Notes: generated from the sequence alone by a model not told the origin. Positions 10,868 through 19,929 are shown, numbered from the stretch's first letter. The stretch: DNA of 64,000 bases from Oricola sp. (GCF_022763245.1 NZ_JALEGV010000034.1:46228-110227), one strand, 5' to 3'. Program-made: numbers and translations.

Positions 10868-12175
10868 TCAGGCGACCTTGAAGTCATTCCAACGCTTGTT
10901 CATGTAGGCTGCTTCATCCATCAGCGTGTTCCAGCAGGAGATGTTGGTCACGCGCTCGACGAAGGAGCCGCCGTCGCGAACCGTTCCGGCCGGTTCCATC
11001 GGCACGCCGTAGGGATCGCTGATCGCCTCGGGCGCCGGCTTGCCTTCGTACCAGTAGGCCCACTCGGTGTCGGACATGTAGTTCTTCGCCGTGGACGGAA
11101 CCGGGCTGTAGTAGCCGTAGCGCGACACGAAGGCGCCCTGCCAGCCCTCCAGGTACCAGTTGATGTACTCGTAGGCGGCGTCGAGCTTCTTGCCTTCCAG
11201 GTGGTTCATCAGGCCCATGCCGTTGCACCAGCCGCGATAGCCTTCCTTGCCGTTCTTCTTGTTGACCGGCGCGTAGATGCACGGGATTTCCTTGGTGCGC
11301 ACGGCGGCGACGGCCGGCGACCACATGGACTGGATGATGACTTCGCCGGCGGCCATCAGCTGGACCGACTGGTCGAAGGTCGTCCAGGTGGCGCGGAAAT
11401 GGCCGGATTTCTTCAGGTCGATGAGGATGTCGATCGTCTTGTCGATCTCCTCGCGGGTCATGTTGCCCTTGTCGCCGTAGTCGATGAGCCCGGCGCTCTC
11501 CATGCAAAGCGCCGCATCCATGATGCCGATCGCCGGCACGTCGAGGATGGCGGCCTTGCCCTTGTATTTCGGATCGATCAGGTCCTTCCACTCGGTGACC
11601 GGATGATCGACGAGGTCGGGGCGGTAGCCGATGGAGTCGGCGTTGTAGACCTGCGGAACGTTGGTCAGCCAGTCGGCGACGCCGTCATGCAGCTCGGTGG
11701 AGTCCTTCTTCTCCAGATAGAGCGCGGCGTAGGGCGAGATGCCCTGGTTGGCGATCTGGCTGCCGTCGAGCTCACCCTTGGTGAAGATCGGCAGGAAGTT
11801 GTCGAACTGCTTGATGCGCTTCGCCTCGATGCCCTGGATGACGCCGCGCTTGGCGGCGAGCTTGGCCTGCCAGCCTTCCAGGTCGCAGATGTCGACCGTG
11901 TTGGGCTGGGTGATGAAGCGGTTGATGGAGGCCGAGGTGTCGAGATTCTGCATCGTCACCTTGAAGCCGAGATCCTTGGCGGCCTGGTCGCCGATCGCCT
12001 TCACGACGGAGTACGAAACGCCGACGTGACGCAGTTCGATGTCCTTGATTTCCTGAGCCCAGATGGTCGGGAATCCGGTGATGGCTCCCGAGCCGGCGGC
12101 GGCGCCGGCCGCAGCCGCACCAGCCTTGATAAAGCCTCGTCTGGAGAGTTTCGGTGTCTTCGTGGATTTGGTCAT
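10868..12175 (-). CDS. ABC transporter substrate-binding protein, Tat-exported, polyamine/opine type
   Basis: A 435-residue periplasmic binding protein of the extracellular solute-binding family seen with PotABC-like importers. The N-terminus has a twin-arginine motif, SRRGFIKAG (Arg12-Arg13), followed by a long Ala/Gly stretch and a cleavage region near residue 40. It is therefore predicted to be exported folded by the Tat system. It captures the substrate for the two permeases encoded next. The co-transcribed molybdenum hydroxylase suggests a nitrogenous or heterocyclic ligand, but nothing in the sequence fixes it. Confidence 0.92.
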   Translation of the reverse strand: MTKSTKTPKLSRRGFIKAGAAAAGAAAGSGAITGFPTIWAQEIKDIELRHVGVSYSVVKAIGDQAAKDLGFKVTMQNLDTSASINRFITQPNTVDICDLEGWQAKLAAKRGVIQGIEAKRIKQFDNFLPIFTKGELDGSQIANQGISPYAALYLEKKDSTELHDGVADWLTNVPQVYNADSIGYRPDLVDHPVTEWKDLIDPKYKGKAAILDVPAIGIMDAALCMESAGLIDYGDKGNMTREEIDKTIDILIDLKKSGHFRATWTTFDQSVQLMAAGEVIIQSMWSPAVAAVRTKEIPCIYAPVNKKNGKEGYRGWCNGMGLMNHLEGKKLDAAYEYINWYLEGWQGAFVSRYGYYSPVPSTAKNYMSDTEWAYWYEGKPAPEAISDPYGVPMEPAGTVRDGGSFVERVTNISCWNTLMDEAAYMNKRWNDFKVA

Positions 12176-12496
12176 TCGTCAGATCTTCCCTGCTTGAACA
12201 ACGAGCGGCCAATTGCGCCCTGCCATCACGAGTAGATGAATTTTCTGCGAGGAAACAAAATCAGAAATGCAAATCCCAACCATAAGAAACGCCAATACGT
12301 CGCTCTTTTCATCGTGCGCTGCACAAATATTGAACAATATGCCCGAAAAGCCAGGCTTTCCGGGTGCGTGCAGCCTCATCACGCGCGACGATGCCCGTTT
12401 CTCGACCAAGGATCGTTTTGGAATATTTTTCTAATTGGCTGGATTGCCGGGAATTTTGCGTCGCGTGCCGGCGCTGCGGCGGCAGGCTCGACCCGG
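12176..12496. other. Intergenic region with promoter of the ABC/molybdenum-hydroxylase operon
   Basis: These 321 bp separate the LysR gene from the importer. They are AT-richer than the surroundings at 12240-12345, hold one strong palindrome (12327-12340), and contain no convincing gene. This is the only sizeable promoter space for the downstream unit. Confidence 0.6.
12327..12340. promoter_or_regulatory. 14-bp palindrome, probable operator
   Basis: ATATTG-AA-CAATAT is a perfect palindrome about 150 bp upstream of the binding-protein start. It is a plausible site for the LysR regulator encoded just upstream. Its length and AT-rich symmetry fit LysR boxes, but the spacing is not the strict T-N11-A form. 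Confidence 0.4.
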
Positions 12497-13426
12497 TCAC
12501 TCGGCGGCGTCTGCAGTCTGATCGACCGGACGCGGCGGGCGGGGAATATTGCGCAGATCGGTGCCCTGTTCGACCTGCAGATAGTGGGCGAGATAGTCAT
12601 GCAACGCGTTCGCCGCCGCCGACTTCGTTCCGGGCGCCTTGTAGAGAAGCAGGTCGACCTTCGGCAGGGCAGGGAAGTCCGGCCCGCGCACGATCTCGCG
12701 CATGCCCGGCACGAGCGCGCTGCGGCCGAGAACGGTGACCGCCATGCCCGAGAACACCGCCGCCTGCAGCCCGCTGACGCTTTCGCTCACGCAGGCGATC
12801 CGCCAGGGATGCCGCGCCGCTTCCAGGCACTCGATGGCATGGTCGCGATAGATGTTGCCGGGCGGCAGGAGGGCGAGAGGCACGGGCGTCTCCGCATGCG
12901 CCATTGAGTTCTCGCCGGTCATCCAGATCAGCTGTTCCTGGCGAACGACACGCCCGCCGGAGAAATCGTTCATGCGGGTGACAAGCGCCAGATCCACCTC
13001 GCCGCGATGCACCAGCCGCACCAGCGGCGTCGAAAGCGAGCATTGCAACTGCACCTGCACGCGCGGAAAGGCCTGTTTGAAGAGCGCCAGGATCGAGGGA
13101 AGGATGAAGGACGCGTAGAGGTCGGGCGTGCCGAGCACCACCTGGCCCTCGACATCGGGCGATTCGATGCGCTGCATCAGTTCGTCATGCAGCCGCAGGA
13201 TGGAATTTGCATAGGAAAGCACCAGCTCGCCGTCCGGCGTCAGCACCATCTTGCGGCCTTCGCTGCGAAAGAGGTTGAAGCCGCAGATGCTTTCCAGCCG
13301 CTGAAGCTGCAAGGTGATCGCCGGCTGGGTCCGACCCAGCCGCCGGGCGCTTTCCGTGATGTTTCCCGTTTCCGAAACGCTTTGGAGCGTACGCAGAATG
13401 CGGATGTCCAGGCTGAGCGAGTTCAT
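12497..13426 (-). CDS. LysR-family transcriptional regulator
   Basis: A 309-residue LysR-type regulator with an N-terminal winged helix-turn-helix (residues 5-62; core ITESARRLGRTQPAITLQLQRLE) and a C-terminal substrate-binding domain from about 90. The ATG at 13426 is chosen because it puts the HTH at the usual distance from the N-terminus; a start 14 codons upstream is possible. It lies upstream of, and parallel to, the ABC/molybdenum-hydroxylase genes rather than divergent from them. Control of that operon is inferred from position and from the palindrome at 12327. Confidence 0.93.
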   Translation of the reverse strand: MNSLSLDIRILRTLQSVSETGNITESARRLGRTQPAITLQLQRLESICGFNLFRSEGRKMVLTPDGELVLSYANSILRLHDELMQRIESPDVEGQVVLGTPDLYASFILPSILALFKQAFPRVQVQLQCSLSTPLVRLVHRGEVDLALVTRMNDFSGGRVVRQEQLIWMTGENSMAHAETPVPLALLPPGNIYRDHAIECLEAARHPWRIACVSESVSGLQAAVFSGMAVTVLGRSALVPGMREIVRGPDFPALPKVDLLLYKAPGTKSAAANALHDYLAHYLQVEQGTDLRNIPRPPRPVDQTADAAE

Positions 13427-13600
13427 GAGCGTGAAATTCGCGCTTCTTGTTGTTCTGGGCCTTGGCAAAATGCATGCAATGAATGTGCCATTTCGGCTGG
13501 CCGCGCAGATCGAAGCGTGGCGCTCATCGATGCGAACAAAAAATCGTCAGGCGACGCCCATGCTGATCATTTCATGGGCGCGACAACCTCCCCGAACGCA

Positions 13601-13626
13601 AACGGCCGCCCTTTGAGGCGGCCGTT
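13601..13626 (-). terminator. Terminator of mmsA
   Basis: A perfect 10-bp stem (AACGGCCGCC with GGCGGCCGTT) with a 6-base loop lies 24 bp beyond the mmsA stop. It ends in TT on the minus strand without a long T-run. It separates mmsA from the LysR gene downstream. Confidence 0.65.
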
Positions 13627-13649
13627 CATCAGGTCTCTGTCTATGCGTC

Positions 13650-15152
13650 TTATCCCAGCGTCGGCATGGTGAATTGCGGGTCGCTGCGCTGTCCCGACGG
13701 CCACCGCGTGGTGGTCGTCTTGATGCGGGTGTAGAAGCGGACGCCTTCCATGCCGTGCATGGCGTGGTCGCCGAAGATCGAGGCCTTCCAGCCGCCGAAG
13801 GAGTGGAACGCCATCGGCACCGGGATCGGCACGTTGATGCCGACCATGCCCACTTCGATGTCCTGCGAGAAGGCGCGGGCGGTGTCGCCGTCGCGGGTGA
13901 AGACGGCGGTGCCGTTCGCATATTCATGGCCGTGGATCAGGTCGACCGCATCCTGGTAGGAATTGCGGCGTACCATCGACAGCACCGGTCCGAAGATCTC
14001 GTCGCGATAAATCGACATGTCCGGCGTCACGTGGTCGAACAGCGTGCCGCCGACATAGTAGCCGTTCTCGTAGCCCTGCATCTGCTGCTTGAAGGTCCGG
14101 CCGTCGACGACCAGCTTGGCGCCCGCCTGTTCGCCGGCGTCGATATAGCCGAGGATCTTCTCCTGCGCCTGCTTGGTGACCACCGGGCCCATTTCGGAGG
14201 TGCGGTCGGCGGCAGGCCCGATCTTCAGCGCCTCGATCTTCGGCACCAGTCGTTCGACCAGCGCGTCGGCGACCGCGTCGGTGACGGGGACCGCGACCGA
14301 GATCGCCATGCAGCGCTCGCCGGCGGAACCGAAGGCCGCGCCCATAAGGGCATTCGCCGCCATGTCGAGATCGGCGTCGGGCATGATGATCATGTGGTTC
14401 TTGGCGCCGCCCAGCGCCTGCACCCGCTTGCCGTTGGTGATGCCGGTGATGTGGATGTATTGCGCGATCGGGGTCGAACCGACGAAGGAGATCGCCTTGA
14501 CGTCGGGGTGATGCAGCAGTCCGTCGACGGCGACCTTGTCGCCCTGCAGGACGTTGAATACGCCTTCCGGCAGGCCGGCCTCGGTCAGCCAGTCCGCGAT
14601 CAACAGGGAGGCGGACGGATCGCGTTCGGACGGCTTCAGCACGAAGGTGTTGCCGCAGGCCAGCGCCACCGGGAACATCCACATCGGCACCATGGCCGGG
14701 AAGTTGAACGGGGTGATGCCGGCGACGACGCCGAGCGACTGCCGGATCGAATGCGTGTCAACGCCGGTGCCAACGCTCTCGGAAAACTCGCCCTTCAGAA
14801 GCGTCGGCGCGGCGGTCGCGAATTCGACCACTTCGAGACCGCGGGTGACTTCGCCCAGCGCGTCGTCATGGGTCTTGCCGTGCTCGGCGGAAATGGCTTC
14901 GGCGAGCTGGTCGGCGCGCTCCCAGAGGATCGCCTTGAACTTGTCTAGAATGCGCGCGCGGCGCAGCGACGGCGTCTTCGACCATTCTGGCCAGGCCGCC
15001 TTGGCGGCGGCGACAGCGTCGTTGACGTCCTGTTCGGAGGCGAGGATCACCTCTTTTTCCGCTTCGCCGGTCGCCGGGTTGAAGACGGGCTGCGAGCGAT
15101 CGGCGGAGCCCCTGGTGTGCGTGCCGGCAATATAATGGGTGAGTGTGGTCAT
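13650..15152 (-). CDS. mmsA: CoA-acylating methylmalonate-semialdehyde dehydrogenase
   Basis: A 500-residue aldehyde dehydrogenase that converts methylmalonate or malonate semialdehyde to propionyl-CoA or acetyl-CoA with NAD, in valine, beta-alanine and inositol catabolism. It shows PFN (Asn150), catalytic Cys281 in AGERCMA, and the LGGAKNH segment in place of the usual ELGGK. The missing glutamate general base there is characteristic of the CoA-dependent MmsA branch. ATG at 15152 is chosen because it begins the conserved MTTLTHYIAG. A LysR gene is divergent with a 100-bp shared promoter region. No other valine or inositol genes are adjacent. Confidence 0.93.
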   Translation of the reverse strand: MTTLTHYIAGTHTRGSADRSQPVFNPATGEAEKEVILASEQDVNDAVAAAKAAWPEWSKTPSLRRARILDKFKAILWERADQLAEAISAEHGKTHDDALGEVTRGLEVVEFATAAPTLLKGEFSESVGTGVDTHSIRQSLGVVAGITPFNFPAMVPMWMFPVALACGNTFVLKPSERDPSASLLIADWLTEAGLPEGVFNVLQGDKVAVDGLLHHPDVKAISFVGSTPIAQYIHITGITNGKRVQALGGAKNHMIIMPDADLDMAANALMGAAFGSAGERCMAISVAVPVTDAVADALVERLVPKIEALKIGPAADRTSEMGPVVTKQAQEKILGYIDAGEQAGAKLVVDGRTFKQQMQGYENGYYVGGTLFDHVTPDMSIYRDEIFGPVLSMVRRNSYQDAVDLIHGHEYANGTAVFTRDGDTARAFSQDIEVGMVGINVPIPVPMAFHSFGGWKASIFGDHAMHGMEGVRFYTRIKTTTTRWPSGQRSDPQFTMPTLG

Positions 15153-15197
15153 CGGTCGTCCTCCTTGGATGACCGCCGTATCCCATTTCAATTTCGT

Positions 15198-15230
15198 CAT
15201 AACAATGCAATAGTTCTCAAACTTGTTATG
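15198..15230. promoter_or_regulatory. Inverted-repeat operator between mmsA and its LysR regulator
   Basis: CATAACAA (15198-15205) and TTGTTATG (15223-15230) form a perfect 8-bp inverted repeat with 17 bp between. Flanking TGCAA/TTGCA arms (15206-15210 and 15236-15240) extend the symmetry outward. It sits in the divergent promoter region, where a LysR activator normally binds. Confidence 0.55.
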
Positions 15231-15252
15231 CGAATTTGCATAGGGTGGAGAC

Positions 15253-16149
15253 ATGAACTGGGAAGACGGACGACTGTTCCTCGCCGTGGCGCGGGCGGGG
15301 CAGATGCTGGCAGCGGCCAAGGCGCTCGGCATCAACCAGGCGACGCTCAGCCGCCGCATGGCCGCGCTTGAACACTCGCTCGGCGCGAACCTCCTGATCC
15401 GGCGCGCCACGGGCTGCGAACTCACCGACGAGGGCGAGGCGCTGGCGGAATCGCTGGAGCGGGCGGAGGCCGAATTTCTGCAGGCGCAGTCGCTGTTCGA
15501 CCATGCCGGACCGGAAATATCCGGCACGGTGCGCATTGGCGCGCCGGACGGGTTCGGCGTCTCCTTTCTGGCGCCGCGCCTGGCGCATCTCGCCGAGCGC
15601 CATCCCGACCTCACCATCCAGCTCGTGCCGGTGCCGCAGGCCTTCTCGCTGTCGAAGCGCGAGGCCGATATCGCGGTGATGGTCGGCCGACCGGAGCAGG
15701 GCAGGCTGGTGGCGCAGAAGCTCACCGACTACACGCTCGGCCTCTATGCCTCACGGGAATATGCACACCGGCACGGCCAGCCGGAAACCACCGACGATCT
15801 GCGCGACCATCGCCTCGTCGGCTATGTGGAAGACCTGATCTATTCCGCCTCGCTCAACTATGCGCCGTCCTTCTGGTCGGGCTGGCGCTCGCAGGTCGAG
15901 ATTTCCAGCGCCACGGGCCAGCTCGAGGCCGTGCGGGCGGGGGCGGGGATCGGCGTTCTGCATGACTATCTGGCCACCGGTCACGACGATCTCGTTCCCG
16001 TCCTGCCGGATCTGTCGGCGCAGCGCGCCTACTGGATCGTCCATCATGAGAGCCTGCGCGGTCTCGCGCGCATCAAGGCGGCGACATCGTTCCTCGCCGA
16101 AATCGTGAAACAGGATGCGGGCCGCTTCGTCCGCGCGGCGCGGCCCTGA
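15253..16149 (+). CDS. LysR-family transcriptional regulator, divergent to mmsA
   Basis: A 298-residue LysR-type regulator. The N-terminal HTH spans residues 3-60 (core AAAKALGINQATLSRRMAALE) and the effector domain follows from about 90. The start at 15253 has GGTGGAG 3 bp upstream of the ATG. It is transcribed away from mmsA across a 100-bp region with nested inverted repeats, the classical layout for a LysR activator of its neighbour that also represses itself. Confidence 0.95.
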   Translation: MNWEDGRLFLAVARAGQMLAAAKALGINQATLSRRMAALEHSLGANLLIRRATGCELTDEGEALAESLERAEAEFLQAQSLFDHAGPEISGTVRIGAPDGFGVSFLAPRLAHLAERHPDLTIQLVPVPQAFSLSKREADIAVMVGRPEQGRLVAQKLTDYTLGLYASREYAHRHGQPETTDDLRDHRLVGYVEDLIYSASLNYAPSFWSGWRSQVEISSATGQLEAVRAGAGIGVLHDYLATGHDDLVPVLPDLSAQRAYWIVHHESLRGLARIKAATSFLAEIVKQDAGRFVRAARP

Positions 16150-16159
16150 TGCCATGAAA

Positions 16160-16188
16160 GACCCGCCCGGCACGGGGCCGGACGGGTC
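16160..16188. terminator. Hairpin terminator between convergent genes
   Basis: GACCCGCCCGGC (16160-16171) pairs with GCCGGACGGGTC (16177-16188) with one mismatch. It lies between the convergent LysR and TRAP-binding-protein genes and could serve both strands. Confidence 0.6.
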
Positions 16189-16218
16189 GTACCGTCTCAT
16201 CGATGGGCAAAAGGCGCG

Positions 16219-17208
16219 TTATTCGGCCTTGAGCGCCTCGACATAGGCCGATGCTTCAAGCCCGGCAGCGTCCGCGTCGGCGATGACCTTCTCGACAACC
16301 GGCGCCGATGCCGCGTTGAACTTCGCGGCTTCCTCGTCGGACAGCGTGATCACTTCCTTGCCCTCGGTCGTCCCGAACGCGTCGAGCGCCTTAGCGGCGA
16401 TCCCGAGCCATGCCGCATTGGCCGACAGCGCCGCCTCGCGTCCGGCCTTGAGCACCACCGCCTGCTGGTCGTCGCTGAGGCCGCTGAACGAGTCGCGGTT
16501 CATGATCAGGAAGAAGCTCGAGATCGTCGAATCCATGCCAGTGGTGATGTATTTCGTCACCTCGGCCAGCTTGAACGAACCGAGCGTCGTCGCGTCGATC
16601 ATGGCGCCGTCGATCACGCCGGTCTGCATCGAGTTGTAGATTTCAGGCGCCGGCATCGACACCGGCGTCGCGCCCCAGGCCTCGACCACGAGGCCGGCAT
16701 TGCGCGACGGCACGCGGATCTTCAGGCCGGCGAGATCCTCAAGCGAGCGGATCGGCTTTTCCGCCGTGAACAGCAGGTTCGGCGCGTTGTTCCAGAGGCC
16801 CAGCAGCGCCACGCGCCTGTATTCGCCGGAGAGCTTGTCGATGTTGTCGAGCACGCGCTCCGTGCCCGTCGCCGCGTCGATCACGCCCGGAAGTTCGGTC
16901 AGCAGCGTCTTCGGGAAGTTCGACGCGGTGTAGCCCGGCAGGCCGAAGGCGATGTCGGTCACGCCGTCAACGGCGCGGTTGTACTGTTCGGCCGGCCCGG
17001 CGCCCAGTTCGCCGCCCATGAAGACCCGGACCGTCACAGCGCCGTCGGTCTCGGCCGCGATCGTCTCGGCGAAGGGCGTGTAGGTGCCCTCGACGATGAA
17101 ATGGGATGGCGGCTGGAAATCGGCGAGCTTCAGTTCGGTGGCCGAAGCCGCCGAAGCCGAAAGCCCGGCGGCGACCGCCAGTGCGGCACTCAGTTTCTGA
17201 AAACGCAT
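16219..17208 (-). CDS. TRAP transporter solute-binding protein, DctP family
   Basis: A 329-residue periplasmic binding protein with a Sec signal peptide (MRFQKLSAALAVAAG, cleavage near residue 26 at SAASA-TE). The body follows the DctP family, with the GGELG and IRVPSRNAG segments that line the carboxylate-binding cleft. TRAP systems import organic acids using ion gradients and need DctQ and DctM membrane partners. Neither is encoded in this window, so this is an orphan or works with a distant permease. ATG at 17208 is chosen for the signal peptide. The demethylase gene ends 50 bp upstream on the same strand, so an operon is likely. Confidence 0.93.
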   Translation of the reverse strand: MRFQKLSAALAVAAGLSASAASATELKLADFQPPSHFIVEGTYTPFAETIAAETDGAVTVRVFMGGELGAGPAEQYNRAVDGVTDIAFGLPGYTASNFPKTLLTELPGVIDAATGTERVLDNIDKLSGEYRRVALLGLWNNAPNLLFTAEKPIRSLEDLAGLKIRVPSRNAGLVVEAWGATPVSMPAPEIYNSMQTGVIDGAMIDATTLGSFKLAEVTKYITTGMDSTISSFFLIMNRDSFSGLSDDQQAVVLKAGREAALSANAAWLGIAAKALDAFGTTEGKEVITLSDEEAAKFNAASAPVVEKVIADADAAGLEASAYVEALKAE

Positions 17209-17258
17209 CACATATCCTCCCTTGGTTGGATGCAATCGGTCAAAGGCGAACGCCGTCG

Positions 17259-18635
17259 TCACGTCTGGGCCCGGTATTCGGCCCGCGCGGCGGCGTGGAT
17301 CGGCCACGGATGCACTTGCGCGCCAACCTCCATCTGAACGTGACGCTCGACATGCGGCTTCTTGGTGCCGCCGTCCTTCTCGCCCCACAGGATGTTCAGC
17401 TTCGTGCCTTGTTCGCCGAGGTCGGAGCGCACCATCGCAAGCGAAATCCAGGCCCGCTCGTTGGCGGAATAGACCGGGTAGGTCGACACGCCGACCTGTT
17501 CGCCGTCCAGTAGAACCTGGTCGTAGGGATGGGCGGCATAATGGCTGGCCGGCAGTTCCATCAGTTTCGGACCCGGAAAGGCGTCCATCATGCCGGCGAA
17601 GATCTTCAGAACGTCGTCCCTGTCCCAGATCAGCGTGACCTTGGTCCGATGCTCCTGCTCCGCCATTGTCTCGAGCGCCGCGCGGCCGATGAAGTCGTGA
17701 TCGAACCGGACCACGCGCCCGTAGTCGAGATCCCAGGGCGTCAGGTAATAGTCTTCGACATTGTCCGGCTGGAAGCTTCCGCCGACCGAGCAGGTCGCGA
17801 GGAAGTTGTCGGCCGGCAGCCACTCGCGGAACCCCTTCATCGCCTCGCCGGAATAGATCGCCGGCAGCGGCGAGGGTATCCAGCCCGATTCCATCGCGGC
17901 GCAGGAATAGGCGCGCGCGCCGGCCCTGAGCATGCCGTGCTTCGCACCGACTTCCATCAGCCGGTCATAGACCTTGCGGCCTTCCTCGTAGGGGCCCCAG
18001 AGTTCGAGCCCCTGCGCCCCGCCCATGCCGTGGCTGAGCGTCCGGGCCTTGCAGCCGGCGATGGTGATCTCGCCCATGTTGAAGAACTTGGTCGTCAGCG
18101 GACCGCCTTCATTGGCCTCGTTCAGGATGTCGAGCGCGAGCGGACCCTGCACCTCGTAGCGATAGAGCTTGCGTGGCTTGTCGGCGTTTTCGAGGCTGCG
18201 GATGTCGAACTCGGTCGTGACGTCGAAATCCCCGATTTCCGCCTGGTAGGCGAGCCAGTAGGCGAGCGGCGGGCGGCCCACATAGAGGATCTCGTCATCC
18301 TCCAGCGCGAAGATGATGCCGTCGCCGATCACGTAGCCGTCGTGATTGCAGCAGATCAGCTGCTTGGCCTTGTTGCGTCCGAAATTTGCGAAACTGTTCA
18401 CGCCGACATGCGACATGAACGCGATGGCGTCAGGGCCGCGCACGTAAAGGTCGGTCATGTGATAGGACTGGTTCAGCAACACCGCGCCTTCACGCCATGC
18501 GCGAACCTCTTCCATCCAGTTCGTGTATTGCGGCGCGATGGGGAAGACGTAGGGGCCCGCTTGCGAGTCCTGAAGCATCTTCGAGGCATTGCCGATCCGG
18601 TTGATTTTTTCTTCGAGCGTCTTTTCGGCCAACAA
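17259..18635 (-). CDS. Tetrahydrofolate-dependent O-demethylase, LigM/DesA-like (GcvT fold)
   Basis: A 458-residue GcvT-fold protein, longer than glycine-cleavage T protein (about 370) and close to vanillate/3-O-methylgallate O-demethylase LigM (about 470). Typical segments include GPYVFPI, SYHMTDLYV, ESGWIPSPLP and YYLTPWDL, followed by a C-terminal barrel domain. Such enzymes move a methyl group from an aryl methyl ether to tetrahydrofolate. The start is TTG at 18635: AGGAGG lies 8 bases upstream and no ATG occurs before residue 19. A TRAP solute-binding gene follows, so import and demethylation of a methoxylated acid is a reasonable inference. A DMSP or glycine-betaine demethylase is less likely given the length. 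Confidence 0.82.
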   Translation of the reverse strand: MLAEKTLEEKINRIGNASKMLQDSQAGPYVFPIAPQYTNWMEEVRAWREGAVLLNQSYHMTDLYVRGPDAIAFMSHVGVNSFANFGRNKAKQLICCNHDGYVIGDGIIFALEDDEILYVGRPPLAYWLAYQAEIGDFDVTTEFDIRSLENADKPRKLYRYEVQGPLALDILNEANEGGPLTTKFFNMGEITIAGCKARTLSHGMGGAQGLELWGPYEEGRKVYDRLMEVGAKHGMLRAGARAYSCAAMESGWIPSPLPAIYSGEAMKGFREWLPADNFLATCSVGGSFQPDNVEDYYLTPWDLDYGRVVRFDHDFIGRAALETMAEQEHRTKVTLIWDRDDVLKIFAGMMDAFPGPKLMELPASHYAAHPYDQVLLDGEQVGVSTYPVYSANERAWISLAMVRSDLGEQGTKLNILWGEKDGGTKKPHVERHVQMEVGAQVHPWPIHAAARAEYRAQT

Positions 18636-18738
18636 CGGCTTCTCCTCCTGAACACAGTCCGCAGCCGTGTAGCAGCCAGCGGCTTCTCCAGCTCATGCAT
18701 ACATTGAATATCATCATCCAGATCGGTAATATCTTGGC

Positions 18739-19929
18739 ATGGCCGCCCCCGTCCGGATCACCCTGAAACAGGCCCGAACCATCGACGCCGTGGCGCGAAC
18801 CCGGAGCGTGGAACACGCTACGCGCCTGCTCAACATGAGCCAGCCCGTCGTCTCGCGCACGATCGCCGCAGCGGAGAAGGCCCTTTGCGCGCCGCTCTTC
18901 CAGCGGGGCTGGAGCGGAACGGAGCCGACGGCCGCCGGCGAAGCGGTCCTGAAGCGATGCGCGGCGGCATTGCAGGTCATTATGCGGGCCGAAGACGACA
19001 TCGAGGCCAACACCGGGACACGACCCAACCTGTTGAATTTCCTGCGCTGGCGGCATCTGGATGCCGTGTCGGCCGTGGTGCAGTCGGGAAGCGCGTCGCT
19101 CGCCTCGGACCAGTTGCAGGTGACGCAGCCGGCGATCAGCAGGTCGCTCGCCGCGATCACCCAATATGCGCGCCAGCCGCTCTTCAGGCGCCGCAAGGAC
19201 GGTCTCGACGCATTCGATATCGCGCGCCGGCTGGCGGTCCTGCGCGACGAATTGCTTGCCGAACTGGGCGCGATCGAGATCGACACGCTGAAATCCAATG
19301 CCGGACCGAGCGGCAGGCTTGCCGTGGGAATGCTTCCCTTTTCAGGCCAGGATTTCGTCGCCAGGGCGTTCGGCGCTCTGACCAACACCAACCCGGATCT
19401 GCGGCTCATGGCCGTGCCGGGGAGCTATGACATGCTGGCGCGGGCGCTGGGACGCGGCGAGATCGACTGCATGCTCGGCATCCTGCGCGACCCGCTGCCC
19501 TATGCGGACCTTACGCAGGTGTTTCTCTACCACGAGAGATACACGCTGGTCGCGCGCAAGGACCACGCCTGCCATTCGCGCGCCCGGTCGATTTCCGACC
19601 TTAAGGGCGAGAAATGGATCGTCGCGCCGCATGGCACGCCGATCCGGTCCTATTTCGAGAGCCTGTTCCAGAACGCCGGCACCACGCCGCCCGCTCAGAC
19701 CTGCGAAATCCTGTCCTTCGGCAATGCCGAGCGCGTCGTCGCGCACAGCGACTCCATCGCGCTTCTGAGCTACGGCGACCAGCACGTCGCCAACCTTCCG
19801 CCCGACCTCAGGAAGGTCGACGTCGCCTTGCCGGGTTCGAAGATCGCGATCGGACTGACCCGCCGGACCCACGGCAGCCCGACGGAGACGCTCGAAATGT
19901 TCGAGGCGCTTCTGAGAAGCTATGTCTAG
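18739..19929 (+). CDS. LysR-type regulator with two helix-turn-helix domains
   Basis: A 396-residue regulator, about 90 residues longer than a normal LysR protein. Two winged-HTH units are visible. The first, at residues 7-70, has core HATRLLNMSQPVVSRTIAAAE. The second, at about 99-160, has core ASDQLQVTQPAISRSLAAI. A LysR substrate-binding domain follows from about 185. Both recognition helices have the family-typical QPxxSR pattern, so both may bind DNA. It diverges from the LigM-like gene across a 103-bp gap and probably controls it. Its stop codon overlaps that of the convergent TIM-barrel gene. Confidence 0.9.
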   Translation: MAAPVRITLKQARTIDAVARTRSVEHATRLLNMSQPVVSRTIAAAEKALCAPLFQRGWSGTEPTAAGEAVLKRCAAALQVIMRAEDDIEANTGTRPNLLNFLRWRHLDAVSAVVQSGSASLASDQLQVTQPAISRSLAAITQYARQPLFRRRKDGLDAFDIARRLAVLRDELLAELGAIEIDTLKSNAGPSGRLAVGMLPFSGQDFVARAFGALTNTNPDLRLMAVPGSYDMLARALGRGEIDCMLGILRDPLPYADLTQVFLYHERYTLVARKDHACHSRARSISDLKGEKWIVAPHGTPIRSYFESLFQNAGTTPPAQTCEILSFGNAERVVAHSDSIALLSYGDQHVANLPPDLRKVDVALPGSKIAIGLTRRTHGSPTETLEMFEALLRSYV

